Positions 36,746-44,307 of a stretch of 64,000 nt of DNA are shown piece by piece. The DNA is taken from assembly GCF_020172665.1 (NCBI RefSeq), contig NZ_CP083985.1:329091-393090 (forward strand), read 5' to 3'. This DNA is from [Mycobacterium] zoologicum. GTDB lineage: Bacteria > Actinomycetota > Actinomycetes > Mycobacteriales > Mycobacteriaceae. How positions within the stretch are numbered: the first letter of the stretch is position 1; each line of letters begins with the position of its first letter. A program made the position numbers and the translations under genes. The notes under the pieces were generated by a model, which saw only the letters and a list, made by a program, of their open reading frames with translations, did not search any database and was not told where the DNA came from.

Positions 36746-37957
36746 GTGGCGATCGAATTGGGTTACTCGCCGCAGGTGTCGGCGCTCGTCGAGAAGACGC
36801 GAGCGTTCATCGACGAAGTGGTGCTGCCGGTCGAGGACCGGCACGGTGGGGACATCGCCGCCGCGGGCGGTGACACCGCGGTACGGGAACTGCAGGCGGC
36901 GGCCCGCGACGCCGGGGTGTTCGCTCCGCACGCGCCGCTCGAATACGGCGGCCTGGGGTTGAACATGTCCGATCGGGCACCGGTGTTCGAAGCCGCCGGC
37001 TACTCACTGTTCGGCCCCGCCGCGGTCAACATCGCCGCCCCCGATGAGGGCAACGTGCATCTGCTGGCCGAGGTCGCCAGCCCGGAGCAGAAGGCCCGCT
37101 ATCTCGCGCCGTTGGCGGCCGGTGACATCCGGTCCGCCTTCGCCATGACCGAGCCGGCGCCGGGCGCGGGGTCGGATCCGTCGGCGCTGAGCACCACGGC
37201 GCAGCGCCGATCCGGCGACTGGTACATCACCGGCCACAAGTGGTACATCACCGGTGCCGACGGCGCCGGCTTCTTCATCGTCATGGCCAGGACATCCGGG
37301 GAAGCCGGGCAGCGCGGCGGCGCCACCATGTTCCTGGTTCCGGCCGATGCCCCGGGATTGACCGTCGGCCGCCACATCCCGACCCTGGACCGCTCCATGG
37401 TCGGCGGCCACTGCGAGGTGCACTTCGACGACGTCCGGGTTCCCGACGACGCCGTGCTCGGTGAGGTGGACCGCGGGTTCGAGTACGCCCAGGTGCGGCT
37501 GGGGCCCGCCCGCATGACGCATGTGATGCGCTGGCTCGGCGCGGCACTCCGCGGTCACGACACCGCCCTGGCCCACGTCGTGCAGCGCCAGGCGTTCGGG
37601 ACGCCGCTGGGCGACCTGGGCATGATCCAGAACATGTTGGCCGACAACGAGATCGACATCGCCGCCACCCGGTCGCTGCTGGTGCGGGCCTGCTGGGAAC
37701 TGGACCAGGGCGACCACGCCGGCGACGCGACATCGATCGCGAAGACCTTCGCCGCCGAGGCCATCTTCCGGATCGTCGACCGCAGCGTGCAGATGTGCGG
37801 CGGGCTCGGCGTCACCGAGGACCTGCCGCCGGCGCGACTGTCCCGGGAGGTGCGTCCGTTCCGGATCTATGACGGTCCTTCGGAGGTGCATCGCTGGGCC
37901 ATCGCCAAACGCCGTATCGGCGCGACCCGGCGAGCGTTGAAAGACAACCCGCGGTGA
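36746..37957 (+). CDS. Acyl-CoA dehydrogenase, ACAD10/11-like (LvaC-type)
   Basis: 403-residue FAD enzyme. FAMTEPAPGAGSDPSALSTT marks the acyl-CoA dehydrogenase family and YITGHKWYITGADGAGFFIV the central region. Instead of the usual EGTSEI catalytic motif near the C-terminus it has YDGPSEVHRWAIAKRRI, the DGPxEVH form seen in ACAD10/ACAD11. Those proteins carry a fused APH-type kinase, and here the kinase is the very next gene, overlapping by four bases (GTGA). Start GTG at 36746 is moderately supported; TTG at 36725 is possible. Likely acts on 4-phospho- or 4-hydroxyacyl-CoA; inference. Confidence 0.85.
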   Translation: MAIELGYSPQVSALVEKTRAFIDEVVLPVEDRHGGDIAAAGGDTAVRELQAAARDAGVFAPHAPLEYGGLGLNMSDRAPVFEAAGYSLFGPAAVNIAAPDEGNVHLLAEVASPEQKARYLAPLAAGDIRSAFAMTEPAPGAGSDPSALSTTAQRRSGDWYITGHKWYITGADGAGFFIVMARTSGEAGQRGGATMFLVPADAPGLTVGRHIPTLDRSMVGGHCEVHFDDVRVPDDAVLGEVDRGFEYAQVRLGPARMTHVMRWLGAALRGHDTALAHVVQRQAFGTPLGDLGMIQNMLADNEIDIAATRSLLVRACWELDQGDHAGDATSIAKTFAAEAIFRIVDRSVQMCGGLGVTEDLPPARLSREVRPFRIYDGPSEVHRWAIAKRRIGATRRALKDNPR

Positions 37958-38964
37958 CGGCCGATGGCCTGGATCCGGCCGCCCTGCGGCAGTTCCTGAT
38001 CTCTCACGACGTTCCGGTTCGCGGTGAACTCGCGGTCGAACTGATCGCCGGTGGCCGGTCGAATCTCACCTTCAAGGTCAGCGACGACGTATCGGCGTGG
38101 GTCGTTCGCAGGCCTCCCCTGGGTGGGCTCACCCCGTCGGCCCACGATGTCGGTCGCGAATATGCCGTCACCCGGGGGCTTTACGGCTCCGGCGTACCGA
38201 TCGCCCAACCCATCGCGTTCGACGCAGACGGCACGGTGTGCGGTGCGCCGCTGACGGTCACCGAATTCGTGGCCGGCCGGGTGTTCCGGCACACCGATGA
38301 CCTTGCCGGCCTCTCGGACGCCGAACTCGCCGCCAACGCCGCCGCGCTGGTGCGGGCACTGGTGGACCTGCACGCCGTCGACTACCGGGCCGCTGGGCTC
38401 GAATCCTTCGGCAGGCCAGAGGGTTTCCTGGAGCGTCAGGTGCGGCTGTGGGCCCGCCAGTGGGAGTTGGTCAAGACCCGCGAGAACTCCGACGTGTCCC
38501 AACTGGCGGCCGCGTTGGGCGAGGCCATACCGCAGGCGTCGGCGCCGTCGGTGGTGCACGGCGACTTCCGCATCGACAACACCATCTGCGATGCCGGGCA
38601 GGCAGACCTGATCCGGGCGGTGGTGGACTGGGAGCTGTCCACCGTCGGTGACCCGCTCACCGACATCGCCCTGATGTGCGTGTACCGGTCACCGGCGTTC
38701 GACCTGGTCTTCGGCCATCCCGCCGCGTGGACCAGTCCGCGTCTGCCGTCCGCCGACGCGCTCGCCGAGCAGTACGCGCGGCTCTCCGGCCGCGACCTGG
38801 GTGACTGGAATTTCTATCTGGCGCTGGCCAACTTCAAGATCGGCGTCATCGCCGAAGGCATCACCCACCGCGCCCAGCACGGCGCCGGCGAGGTGTTGCA
38901 CGCCGACGGGGCCGCCCAGGCCGCGCCGGAATTCATTGCCGCAGCACGAAAAGCATTGACGTGA
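37954..38964 (+). CDS. APH/ChoK-type phosphotransferase (LvaA/ACAD10-kinase-like)
   Basis: 336-residue kinase of the aminoglycoside phosphotransferase fold. N-lobe: LIAGGRSNLTFKVSDDVSAW, then VVRRPPLGGLTPSAHDVGRE. The catalytic loop is SVVHGDFRIDNTI (~residue 200), followed by AVVDWELSTVGDPLTDIALM with the metal-binding Asp. This subclass phosphorylates the hydroxyl of 4-hydroxyacyl-CoAs in levulinate catabolism (LvaA) and in the fused N-terminal part of human ACAD10/11. Coupling to the ACAD10/11-like dehydrogenase supports that role over antibiotic resistance. Confidence 0.85.
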   Translation: MTADGLDPAALRQFLISHDVPVRGELAVELIAGGRSNLTFKVSDDVSAWVVRRPPLGGLTPSAHDVGREYAVTRGLYGSGVPIAQPIAFDADGTVCGAPLTVTEFVAGRVFRHTDDLAGLSDAELAANAAALVRALVDLHAVDYRAAGLESFGRPEGFLERQVRLWARQWELVKTRENSDVSQLAAALGEAIPQASAPSVVHGDFRIDNTICDAGQADLIRAVVDWELSTVGDPLTDIALMCVYRSPAFDLVFGHPAAWTSPRLPSADALAEQYARLSGRDLGDWNFYLALANFKIGVIAEGITHRAQHGAGEVLHADGAAQAAPEFIAAARKALT

Positions 38965-38992
38965 CCGTGCGAATTCGAGAAAGGTGAGTCGG

Positions 38993-39754
38993 GTGGGCGT
39001 ACTGGACAAGTTCCGGATGGACGGGCGAGTGGCAGTGGTGACCGGGGCGTCCTCGGGTCTGGGGGTGTATTTCGCCCGGGCCTTCGCCGAGGCCGGTGCC
39101 GACGTGGTGCTGGCGGCCCGGCGGGTGGACAAGCTGGCCGGCGCCGCCGAACTGGTTGCCGCGACGGGGCGAACGGCTCTTCCGGTGGCCACCGACGTCG
39201 CCGACCCGGACGCGGCCACGGCCATGGTCCAGGCCGCCATGGAGCGGTTCGGGCGGGTCGATGTGCTGATCAACAATGCCGGTGTCGGCACCGCGCACCC
39301 CGCCACCCGCGAAACTCCCGAGCAGTTCCGCGAGGTGATCGACATCAACCTCAACGGCGCGTACTGGGCGGCGCAGGCCTGCGGGCGGGTGATGGGACCC
39401 GGTTCGTCGATCGTCAACATCTCCAGCGTCCTGGGCCTGACCACGGCCGGTCTGCCGCAGGCGGCCTACGCTGCCAGCAAGGCCGGGCTGATCGGGCTGA
39501 CGCGAGACCTGGCGCAGCAGTGGGGTGGCCGAAAAGGGATCAGGGTCAATGCGATCGCTCCGGGCTTCTTCCAGTCTGAGATGACCGACCAGTACCGCCC
39601 GGGCTATCTGGAGAGCGTCGCGCACCGGATTGTGTTGGGCCGGATGGGCGATCCCGAAGAACTCGCCGCCACGGCGGTGTGGCTGGCCTCCGATGCCGGC
39701 GGTTACGTCACCGGACAGACCATCGTGGTCGACGGCGGCGTCACGATCAACTGA
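38993..39754 (+). CDS. Short-chain dehydrogenase/reductase (LvaD-type candidate)
   Basis: 253-residue classical SDR: nucleotide-binding VVTGASSGLGVYFARAFAEA, NNAG, a catalytic Ser in IVNISSVLGL, YAASK, and a PGFF region after it. It oxidises or reduces a hydroxyacyl intermediate with NAD(P)H; by context a 3-hydroxyacyl-CoA derived from the kinase/dehydrogenase pair. GTG at 38993 with AAAGG upstream is chosen; GTG at 38984 is an alternative. Twenty-eight bases separate it from the kinase gene; its end overlaps the convergent small gene by eight bases. Confidence 0.87.
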   Translation: MGVLDKFRMDGRVAVVTGASSGLGVYFARAFAEAGADVVLAARRVDKLAGAAELVAATGRTALPVATDVADPDAATAMVQAAMERFGRVDVLINNAGVGTAHPATRETPEQFREVIDINLNGAYWAAQACGRVMGPGSSIVNISSVLGLTTAGLPQAAYAASKAGLIGLTRDLAQQWGGRKGIRVNAIAPGFFQSEMTDQYRPGYLESVAHRIVLGRMGDPEELAATAVWLASDAGGYVTGQTIVVDGGVTIN

Positions 39755-40085
39755 GGTCGGAAAACCGGATCGGATCCTCCGGACGGTCGAAATGCGCGTA
39801 CCGCGCTTCCTCTTTCGTCACGTCGTCATAGGCGCTGAACTGCACCGACAGGTCGTCGGCAAAAAGCAGCAGCTGTTTGGACTTCAGGATCTGCGGGTCG
39901 TCGATGTCGAACACCCGGGGCGGTGCGTCGTCCAGCGCCCGCTGCAGTCGGGACAGTACCGCTTCCTGGCCGGGCCGCACGGCTTGTAGAGCAGCACTCA
40001 CCCCGGCCGGCTCCACCCGGGCGAGTTCCGGCCCTTCCTCGCGGGTCGCATTGTTGAAGTCGCGGATAACCAAGTAGAAGGTCAC
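39747..40085 (-). CDS. Hypothetical protein, 112 residues
   Basis: Unrecognised small soluble protein (MTFYLVIRDFNNATREEGPE at the N-terminus; KSKQLLLFADDLSVQFSAYD centrally; acidic C-terminus). No signal peptide or membrane segment. A TAGCCT box lies seven bases before its GTG, which supports it as a real, leaderlessly transcribed gene. It is transcribed against the catabolic cluster and its promoter is divergent from fadD (40130). Function unknown. Confidence 0.7.
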   Translation of the reverse strand: MTFYLVIRDFNNATREEGPELARVEPAGVSAALQAVRPGQEAVLSRLQRALDDAPPRVFDIDDPQILKSKQLLLFADDLSVQFSAYDDVTKEEARYAHFDRPEDPIRFSDLS

Positions 40086-40092
40086 AACGACG

Positions 40093-40123
40093 AGGCTACT
40101 GCGCCGCGGATCCGCGATAGCCT
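40093..40123. promoter_or_regulatory. Divergent leaderless promoters
   Basis: Two TAGCCT -10 boxes in the 44-base gap: minus-strand box at 40093-40098, seven bases from the GTG at 40085, and plus-strand box at 40118-40123, six bases from the ATG at 40130. Confidence 0.5.
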
Positions 40124-40129
40124 CGGCTG

Positions 40130-41818
40130 ATGAATCAGCCCGCCACGGTCGACCGGCCGACCGACATCGCGTCGATGCTGCTGGCCCGACTCGGTGACCA
40201 GCATCCGGGACTGCGTACCCGGCAACGGGATTGGACCTGGGACGAGGTGGTGCGCGAGTCGGCCGCGCGCGCCGCGCTGGCGTCGGCGATGCGCCGGGAC
40301 GGGCCGTTTCACATCGGGGTGCTGCTGGACAACGTCGAGGACTTCGTGTTCTGGCTCGGGGCCGGCGCGCTGGCGGGCGGGGTCGTCGTCGGGATCAACC
40401 CGACCCGTGGCGACGCCGAACTCGCCGCCGAGGTCCGCCACGCCGACTGTCAGCTGATCGTCACCGACACCGCCGGATCAGACCGGCTGCGCGACCTGGA
40501 TCTGGGCTTGGAGTCCGATCGCTTCCTGGTGATCGACACCCCCGGCTACGCCGCCCTGATCGAGCAACACCGGGTGGACCCGGCCGCCGCCGCAGGAGTC
40601 GGCCCGGAGTCGTTGTTGCTGCTGCTGTTCACCTCCGGCACGACGGGGGCCTCCAAGGCGGTCAAGTGCAGTCAGGGGCGGCTGGCCCGGATCGCCGACA
40701 TGGCCACCGCCAAATTCGGCCATGTGCGCGAAGACGTCGACTACTGCTGCATGCCGCTGTTCCACGGCAACGCGATCATGGCGCTGTGGGCGCCGGCGCT
40801 GGCCAACGGAGCCACGGTCTGCCTGACGCCGAAGTTCTCCGCGTCGCAGTTCCTGGCCGACGTGCGGTATTTCGGCGCGACGTTCTTCACCTACGTGGGC
40901 AAGGCGCTGGGCTACCTGCTGGCCACCGAGGAACGTCCCGACGACGCCGACAACACCCTGGTCCGCGGCTTCGGCACCGAGGCTTCGCCGCAGGACCAGG
41001 CCGTGTTCCTGCGCCGGTTCGGCGCCGTCCTGCATGAGGGGTACGGCTCCAGCGAGGGCGGCAACGCCGCGCTGCCCGACCCGGCGGCGCCCGCCGGCGC
41101 ATTGGGCCGCCCGGCGCATCCGGGCATCGCAGTCGTCGACCCGGCTACCCGCGCCGAGTGCGCGGTGGCGGTTCTCGACGAGCACGGGCGGGTGGCCAAC
41201 GCCGACGAGGCGGTAGGCGAGATCGTCGACCGGACGGGGGCCCGCGACTTCGAGGGCTACTACAAGAACGACACCGCGGATTCGGAGAAGATCCGTGACG
41301 GCTGGTACTGGACCGGCGACCTCGGCTACCTCGACGAGGCGGGTTTCCTGTACTTCGCCGGCCGTCGCGGCGACTGGGTGCGGGTCGACGGCGAAAACAC
41401 CTCCGCGCTGACCATCGAACAGGTACTGCGCCGGCATCCGCTGATCATCAGTGCCGGCGTCTACGCGGTGCCCGACCCTCGCTCGGGCGACCAGGTGATG
41501 GGGGCGGTCGAGGTCGCCGACCCCGCCGGCTTCGACGTGGCGGAGTTCGCCGGGTACCTGGCCGCTCAGCCGGATCTGGGCAGCAAGGGCACACCGCGGT
41601 TCCTGCGGATCTCGGCAGGCCTGCCCGTCACCGGCTCGAACAAGGTGCTCAAGCGGGAACTTCAGGCCCAGCGCTGGCACACCGACGACCCGGTATACCG
41701 CTGGGTCGGAAGGGGTACGCCCGTCTACACCCGCATGACCGACGACGACAAGCAATCTCTGGACGCCGAATTCGCCGCTTACGGCCGCCAGAACTACCTG
41801 CGAGGAGAAGGACAATGA
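40130..41818 (+). CDS. Fatty acid-CoA ligase (FadD-type; LvaE candidate)
   Basis: 562-residue AMP-forming acyl-CoA synthetase. P-loop LFTSGTTGASKAVKCS, adenylate motif GYGSSEGGN, WYWTGDLGYLDEAG with the conserved Asp, and the C-terminal lysine motif SNKVLKREL. It activates a carboxylic acid to its CoA thioester and would provide the entry step for the adjacent kinase, dehydrogenase and SDR enzymes. A leaderless promoter precedes the ATG, so it may be expressed separately from those genes. Confidence 0.9.
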   Translation: MNQPATVDRPTDIASMLLARLGDQHPGLRTRQRDWTWDEVVRESAARAALASAMRRDGPFHIGVLLDNVEDFVFWLGAGALAGGVVVGINPTRGDAELAAEVRHADCQLIVTDTAGSDRLRDLDLGLESDRFLVIDTPGYAALIEQHRVDPAAAAGVGPESLLLLLFTSGTTGASKAVKCSQGRLARIADMATAKFGHVREDVDYCCMPLFHGNAIMALWAPALANGATVCLTPKFSASQFLADVRYFGATFFTYVGKALGYLLATEERPDDADNTLVRGFGTEASPQDQAVFLRRFGAVLHEGYGSSEGGNAALPDPAAPAGALGRPAHPGIAVVDPATRAECAVAVLDEHGRVANADEAVGEIVDRTGARDFEGYYKNDTADSEKIRDGWYWTGDLGYLDEAGFLYFAGRRGDWVRVDGENTSALTIEQVLRRHPLIISAGVYAVPDPRSGDQVMGAVEVADPAGFDVAEFAGYLAAQPDLGSKGTPRFLRISAGLPVTGSNKVLKRELQAQRWHTDDPVYRWVGRGTPVYTRMTDDDKQSLDAEFAAYGRQNYLRGEGQ

Positions 41819-41882
41819 GCTGGACCACGGCGCAATGCTGACCAGAGGTTGAATCCCCTGCCCGTCGGCGACCTACGTCACA

Positions 41883-41888
41883 TAAGGT
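41883..41888 (+). promoter_or_regulatory. -10 box TAAGGT, leaderless fadD2
   Basis: TANNNT hexamer six bases before the fadD2 ATG. Confidence 0.5.
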
Positions 41889-41894
41889 TGCTCT

Positions 41895-43565
41895 ATGGCT
41901 AAGCTCACTGACCTGCCCAACCAGGCGGCAGCCTGGCTCGGGGGCTATCTCGAACGCGGCAATGCCGAGCTGCACTATCTGCGCAAGATCTTCCAGTCCG
42001 GTGCGCTCAAGCTGGAATCGCCGCGGGTCCTTGCCAGCGCGCTGGCCGACGGGGCGCGCTGGGGCGAGCTGGGGATGATCCCCGCGCTCAACGCCCGCCG
42101 CAATCCGAACGGGCTCGCCGTCATCGACGACGACGGAAGCATCACCTTCGCCGAACTCGACGACGCCGCCAACGCCGTGGCCAACGGCCTGATCGCCATG
42201 GGTGTGCGGGGCGGCGACGGGGTGGCGATCCTGGCCCGCAACCACCGTTGGTTCCTGATCGCCAACTACGGCGCCGCCCGGGTCGGGGCCCGGCTGATCA
42301 TGCTGAACAGCGAATTCTCCGGCCCGCAGATCAAGGACGTCTCCGAGCGCGAAGGCGCCAAGGTGATCATCTACGACGACGAGTACACCGCCGCCGTCGC
42401 GCAGGCCGACCCGCCGCTGGGCAAGTTGCGGGCGCTGGGGGTCAACCCCGATGTTGCCGAACCGTCCGGCAGCGCCGACGAGACGCTGGCGCAGCTGATC
42501 GCCCGCAGCAGCAAAGCGCCGGCACCCAAGGTCACCAAGCATGCGTCGATCATCATCCTGACGTCGGGCACCACCGGTACCCCCAAGGGCGCCAACCGCA
42601 GCACCCCGCCCACGCTGGCCCCGATCGGCGGCATCCTGTCGCACGTCCCGTTCCGCGCCGGTGAGGTGACCTCGCTGCCGTCGCCGATGTTCCACGCACT
42701 CGGCTACCTGCACGGCACCCTGGCGATGTTCTTCGGCTCGACGCTGGTGCTGCGGCGGCGCTTCAAGCCGGCCACCGTGCTGCAGGACCTGGAGAAGCAC
42801 AAGGTGACCGGGATGGTCGTCGTCCCGGTCATGCTGTCGCGGATCCTCGACGAGCTGGAGAAGACCGACGACAAGCCGGACCTGTCGAATCTGCGGATCG
42901 TTTTCGTCTCCGGTTCGCAGCTCGGTGCCGAGCTGGCCTCCCGGGCGATGAAGGACCTCGGCCCGGTCATCTACAACATGTACGGCTCCACCGAGGTCGC
43001 GTTCGCGACCATCGCCGGGCCGGCCGACCTGCAGTTCAACCCCGCGACGGTGGGGCCGGTGGTCAAGGGCGTGAAGGTCCGCATCCTCGACGACAACGGC
43101 AACGAACTGCCGCAGGGTCAGGTCGGGCGGATCTTCGTCGGCAACTTCTTCCCGTTCGAGGGCTACACCGGTGGCGGCGGCAAGCAGATCATCGACGGGC
43201 TGCTGTCGTCGGGCGATGTCGGCTACTTCGACGAGCGCGGCCTGCTCTACGTGTCCGGACGCGACGACGAGATGATCGTCTCGGGCGGTGAGAACGTGTT
43301 CCCCGCCGAAGTCGAAGACCTGATCAGCGGACACCCGGACGTGGTCGAGGCGACCGCGCTGGGCGTCGACGACAAGGAGTGGGGCGCGCGGTTGCGCGCC
43401 TTCGTGGTGCGCAAGGAAGGCTCCGACGTCGACGAGGACGCCATCAAGGTCTACGTCAAGGAGCACCTGGCCCGTTACAAGGTGCCCCGCGACGTGGTCT
43501 TCCTTGAGGAGCTGCCGCGCAACCCCACCGGCAAGATCCTCAAGCGCGAACTCCGCGACCTGTAG
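41895..43565 (+). CDS. fadD2: Fatty-acid-CoA ligase FadD2
   Basis: 556-residue AMP-forming ligase, matching M. tuberculosis FadD2 (Rv0270) in context and length. Motifs: ILTSGTTGTPKGANR P-loop, NMYGSTEVA, LLSSGDVGYFDERG, VSGRDDEMIVSGGENV, and NPTGKILKREL with the catalytic Lys. The first ~60 residues form an extra N-terminal helical segment (LTDLPNQAAAWLGGYLERGN). Substrate chain length cannot be judged. A leaderless promoter directly precedes the ATG. Confidence 0.93.
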   Translation: MAKLTDLPNQAAAWLGGYLERGNAELHYLRKIFQSGALKLESPRVLASALADGARWGELGMIPALNARRNPNGLAVIDDDGSITFAELDDAANAVANGLIAMGVRGGDGVAILARNHRWFLIANYGAARVGARLIMLNSEFSGPQIKDVSEREGAKVIIYDDEYTAAVAQADPPLGKLRALGVNPDVAEPSGSADETLAQLIARSSKAPAPKVTKHASIIILTSGTTGTPKGANRSTPPTLAPIGGILSHVPFRAGEVTSLPSPMFHALGYLHGTLAMFFGSTLVLRRRFKPATVLQDLEKHKVTGMVVVPVMLSRILDELEKTDDKPDLSNLRIVFVSGSQLGAELASRAMKDLGPVIYNMYGSTEVAFATIAGPADLQFNPATVGPVVKGVKVRILDDNGNELPQGQVGRIFVGNFFPFEGYTGGGGKQIIDGLLSSGDVGYFDERGLLYVSGRDDEMIVSGGENVFPAEVEDLISGHPDVVEATALGVDDKEWGARLRAFVVRKEGSDVDEDAIKVYVKEHLARYKVPRDVVFLEELPRNPTGKILKRELRDL

Positions 43566-43598
43566 TTCCGACCGCGAGCTGGGGGTGCCTCCCGGCTG

Positions 43599-43658
43599 GC
43601 GAGCGTGCGTGTCTGTACGAGGACACGCCGGTTTTGGCGTACAACAATGCACGCTCGC
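43599..43658. repeat. Palindromic intergenic element, copy 1
   Basis: 60-base element with perfect 10-base ends GCGAGCGTGC / GCACGCTCGC and internal GACACGCCGGT and GCGTACAAC blocks. It lies in the gap between convergent fadD2 and dinB. The second copy is in inverted orientation at 44230-44290 beyond dinB. Confidence 0.75.
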
Positions 43659-43686
43659 GCAGGGTGCCAGCACGAGTTCTGTTCCG

Positions 43687-44196
43687 TCAGTCGAAACCCG
43701 TTGCACCATCGAGTTGTTCACGCAGAATGTCGATCTGCCCGCAATGCCGGGCGGTCTCTTCGATCATGTGCACGTAGATCCAGCGCAGCGAGACTGGGCC
43801 GAGCCGACGGTGCGCAACCGTGTGGTCCAGCGGATAGTTCGCCGCGATCCGCCGGGACTGCTCGCACTGCTGGCGGTATTCGGCGACCAGCGTCGGCAAC
43901 AGTTCGTCGTCGGAGAGCACGAACTCCCACTCGCGGTCGTGCGGCCGGCGGTTGTCGTCCAGGTGCTCGGTCAGCAGCTGGTCGAACCAGCCGTACTCCG
44001 CCCAGCGCAGGTGCTTGACCAGGCCGCCGACCGTCGTCGCCGAGGGCACAAGATGACGACGCGCATCTGCATCGGACAGCCCGGATGCCTTGCGCACCAC
44101 AATGTCCCGGAAGTCATCCAGGAAAGCTTGCAGGGTTTCACGTTCTCCACAGGCAGCCATGCCGCGGCGTCCGGGTGCTGGCGGTGTGTCGGTCAC
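43687..44196 (-). CDS. DinB-family (DUF664) protein
   Basis: 169-residue four-helix DinB/DUF664-fold protein. The metal-binding histidines are probably in KHLRWAEYGWFDQLL and YVHMIEETARHCGQIDILRE. Actinobacterial members include mycothiol- or bacillithiol-dependent S-transferases; the substrate is unknown. The GTG at 44196 is chosen because TAGCGT lies seven bases upstream; ATG at 44160 is an alternative. The gene is bracketed by two inverted copies of a 60-base palindromic element, the only gene between them. Confidence 0.82.
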   Translation of the reverse strand: MTDTPPAPGRRGMAACGERETLQAFLDDFRDIVVRKASGLSDADARRHLVPSATTVGGLVKHLRWAEYGWFDQLLTEHLDDNRRPHDREWEFVLSDDELLPTLVAEYRQQCEQSRRIAANYPLDHTVAHRRLGPVSLRWIYVHMIEETARHCGQIDILREQLDGATGFD

Positions 44197-44203
44197 GGCC
44201 GTG

Positions 44204-44209
44204 ACGCTA
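44204..44209 (-). promoter_or_regulatory. -10 box TAGCGT, leaderless dinB
   Basis: TANNNT hexamer seven bases before the dinB GTG, minus strand. Confidence 0.5.
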
Positions 44210-44229
44210 GCAGGGGCTCCATCTCCGGC

Positions 44230-44290
44230 GCGAGCGTGCGCAGTTGTACGCAACGGACCGGCGTGTCGGCGCGCAAACACGCACGCTCGC
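44230..44290. repeat. Palindromic intergenic element, copy 2 (inverted)
   Basis: 61 bases with perfect terminal inverted repeats (GCGAGCGTGC / GCACGCTCGC, extendable by one base pair). Its reverse complement aligns with copy 1 over the whole length, sharing GCGAGCGTGCGTGT, GACACGCCGGT, GCGTACAAC and GCACGCTCGCG. Confidence 0.75.
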
Positions 44291-44307
44291 GGCAAAGGCG
44301 GGGACTC

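Noticed and set aside
37954..38964. Aminoglycoside resistance kinase
   Set aside because: The fold is shared, but operon coupling to an ACAD10/11-like dehydrogenase and sequence features point to acyl-CoA metabolism.
41815..41841. Eight-codon open frame overlapping the fadD stop (MSWTTAQC)
   Set aside because: ATGA coupling hints at a remnant of a lost downstream gene, but it is far too short to support.
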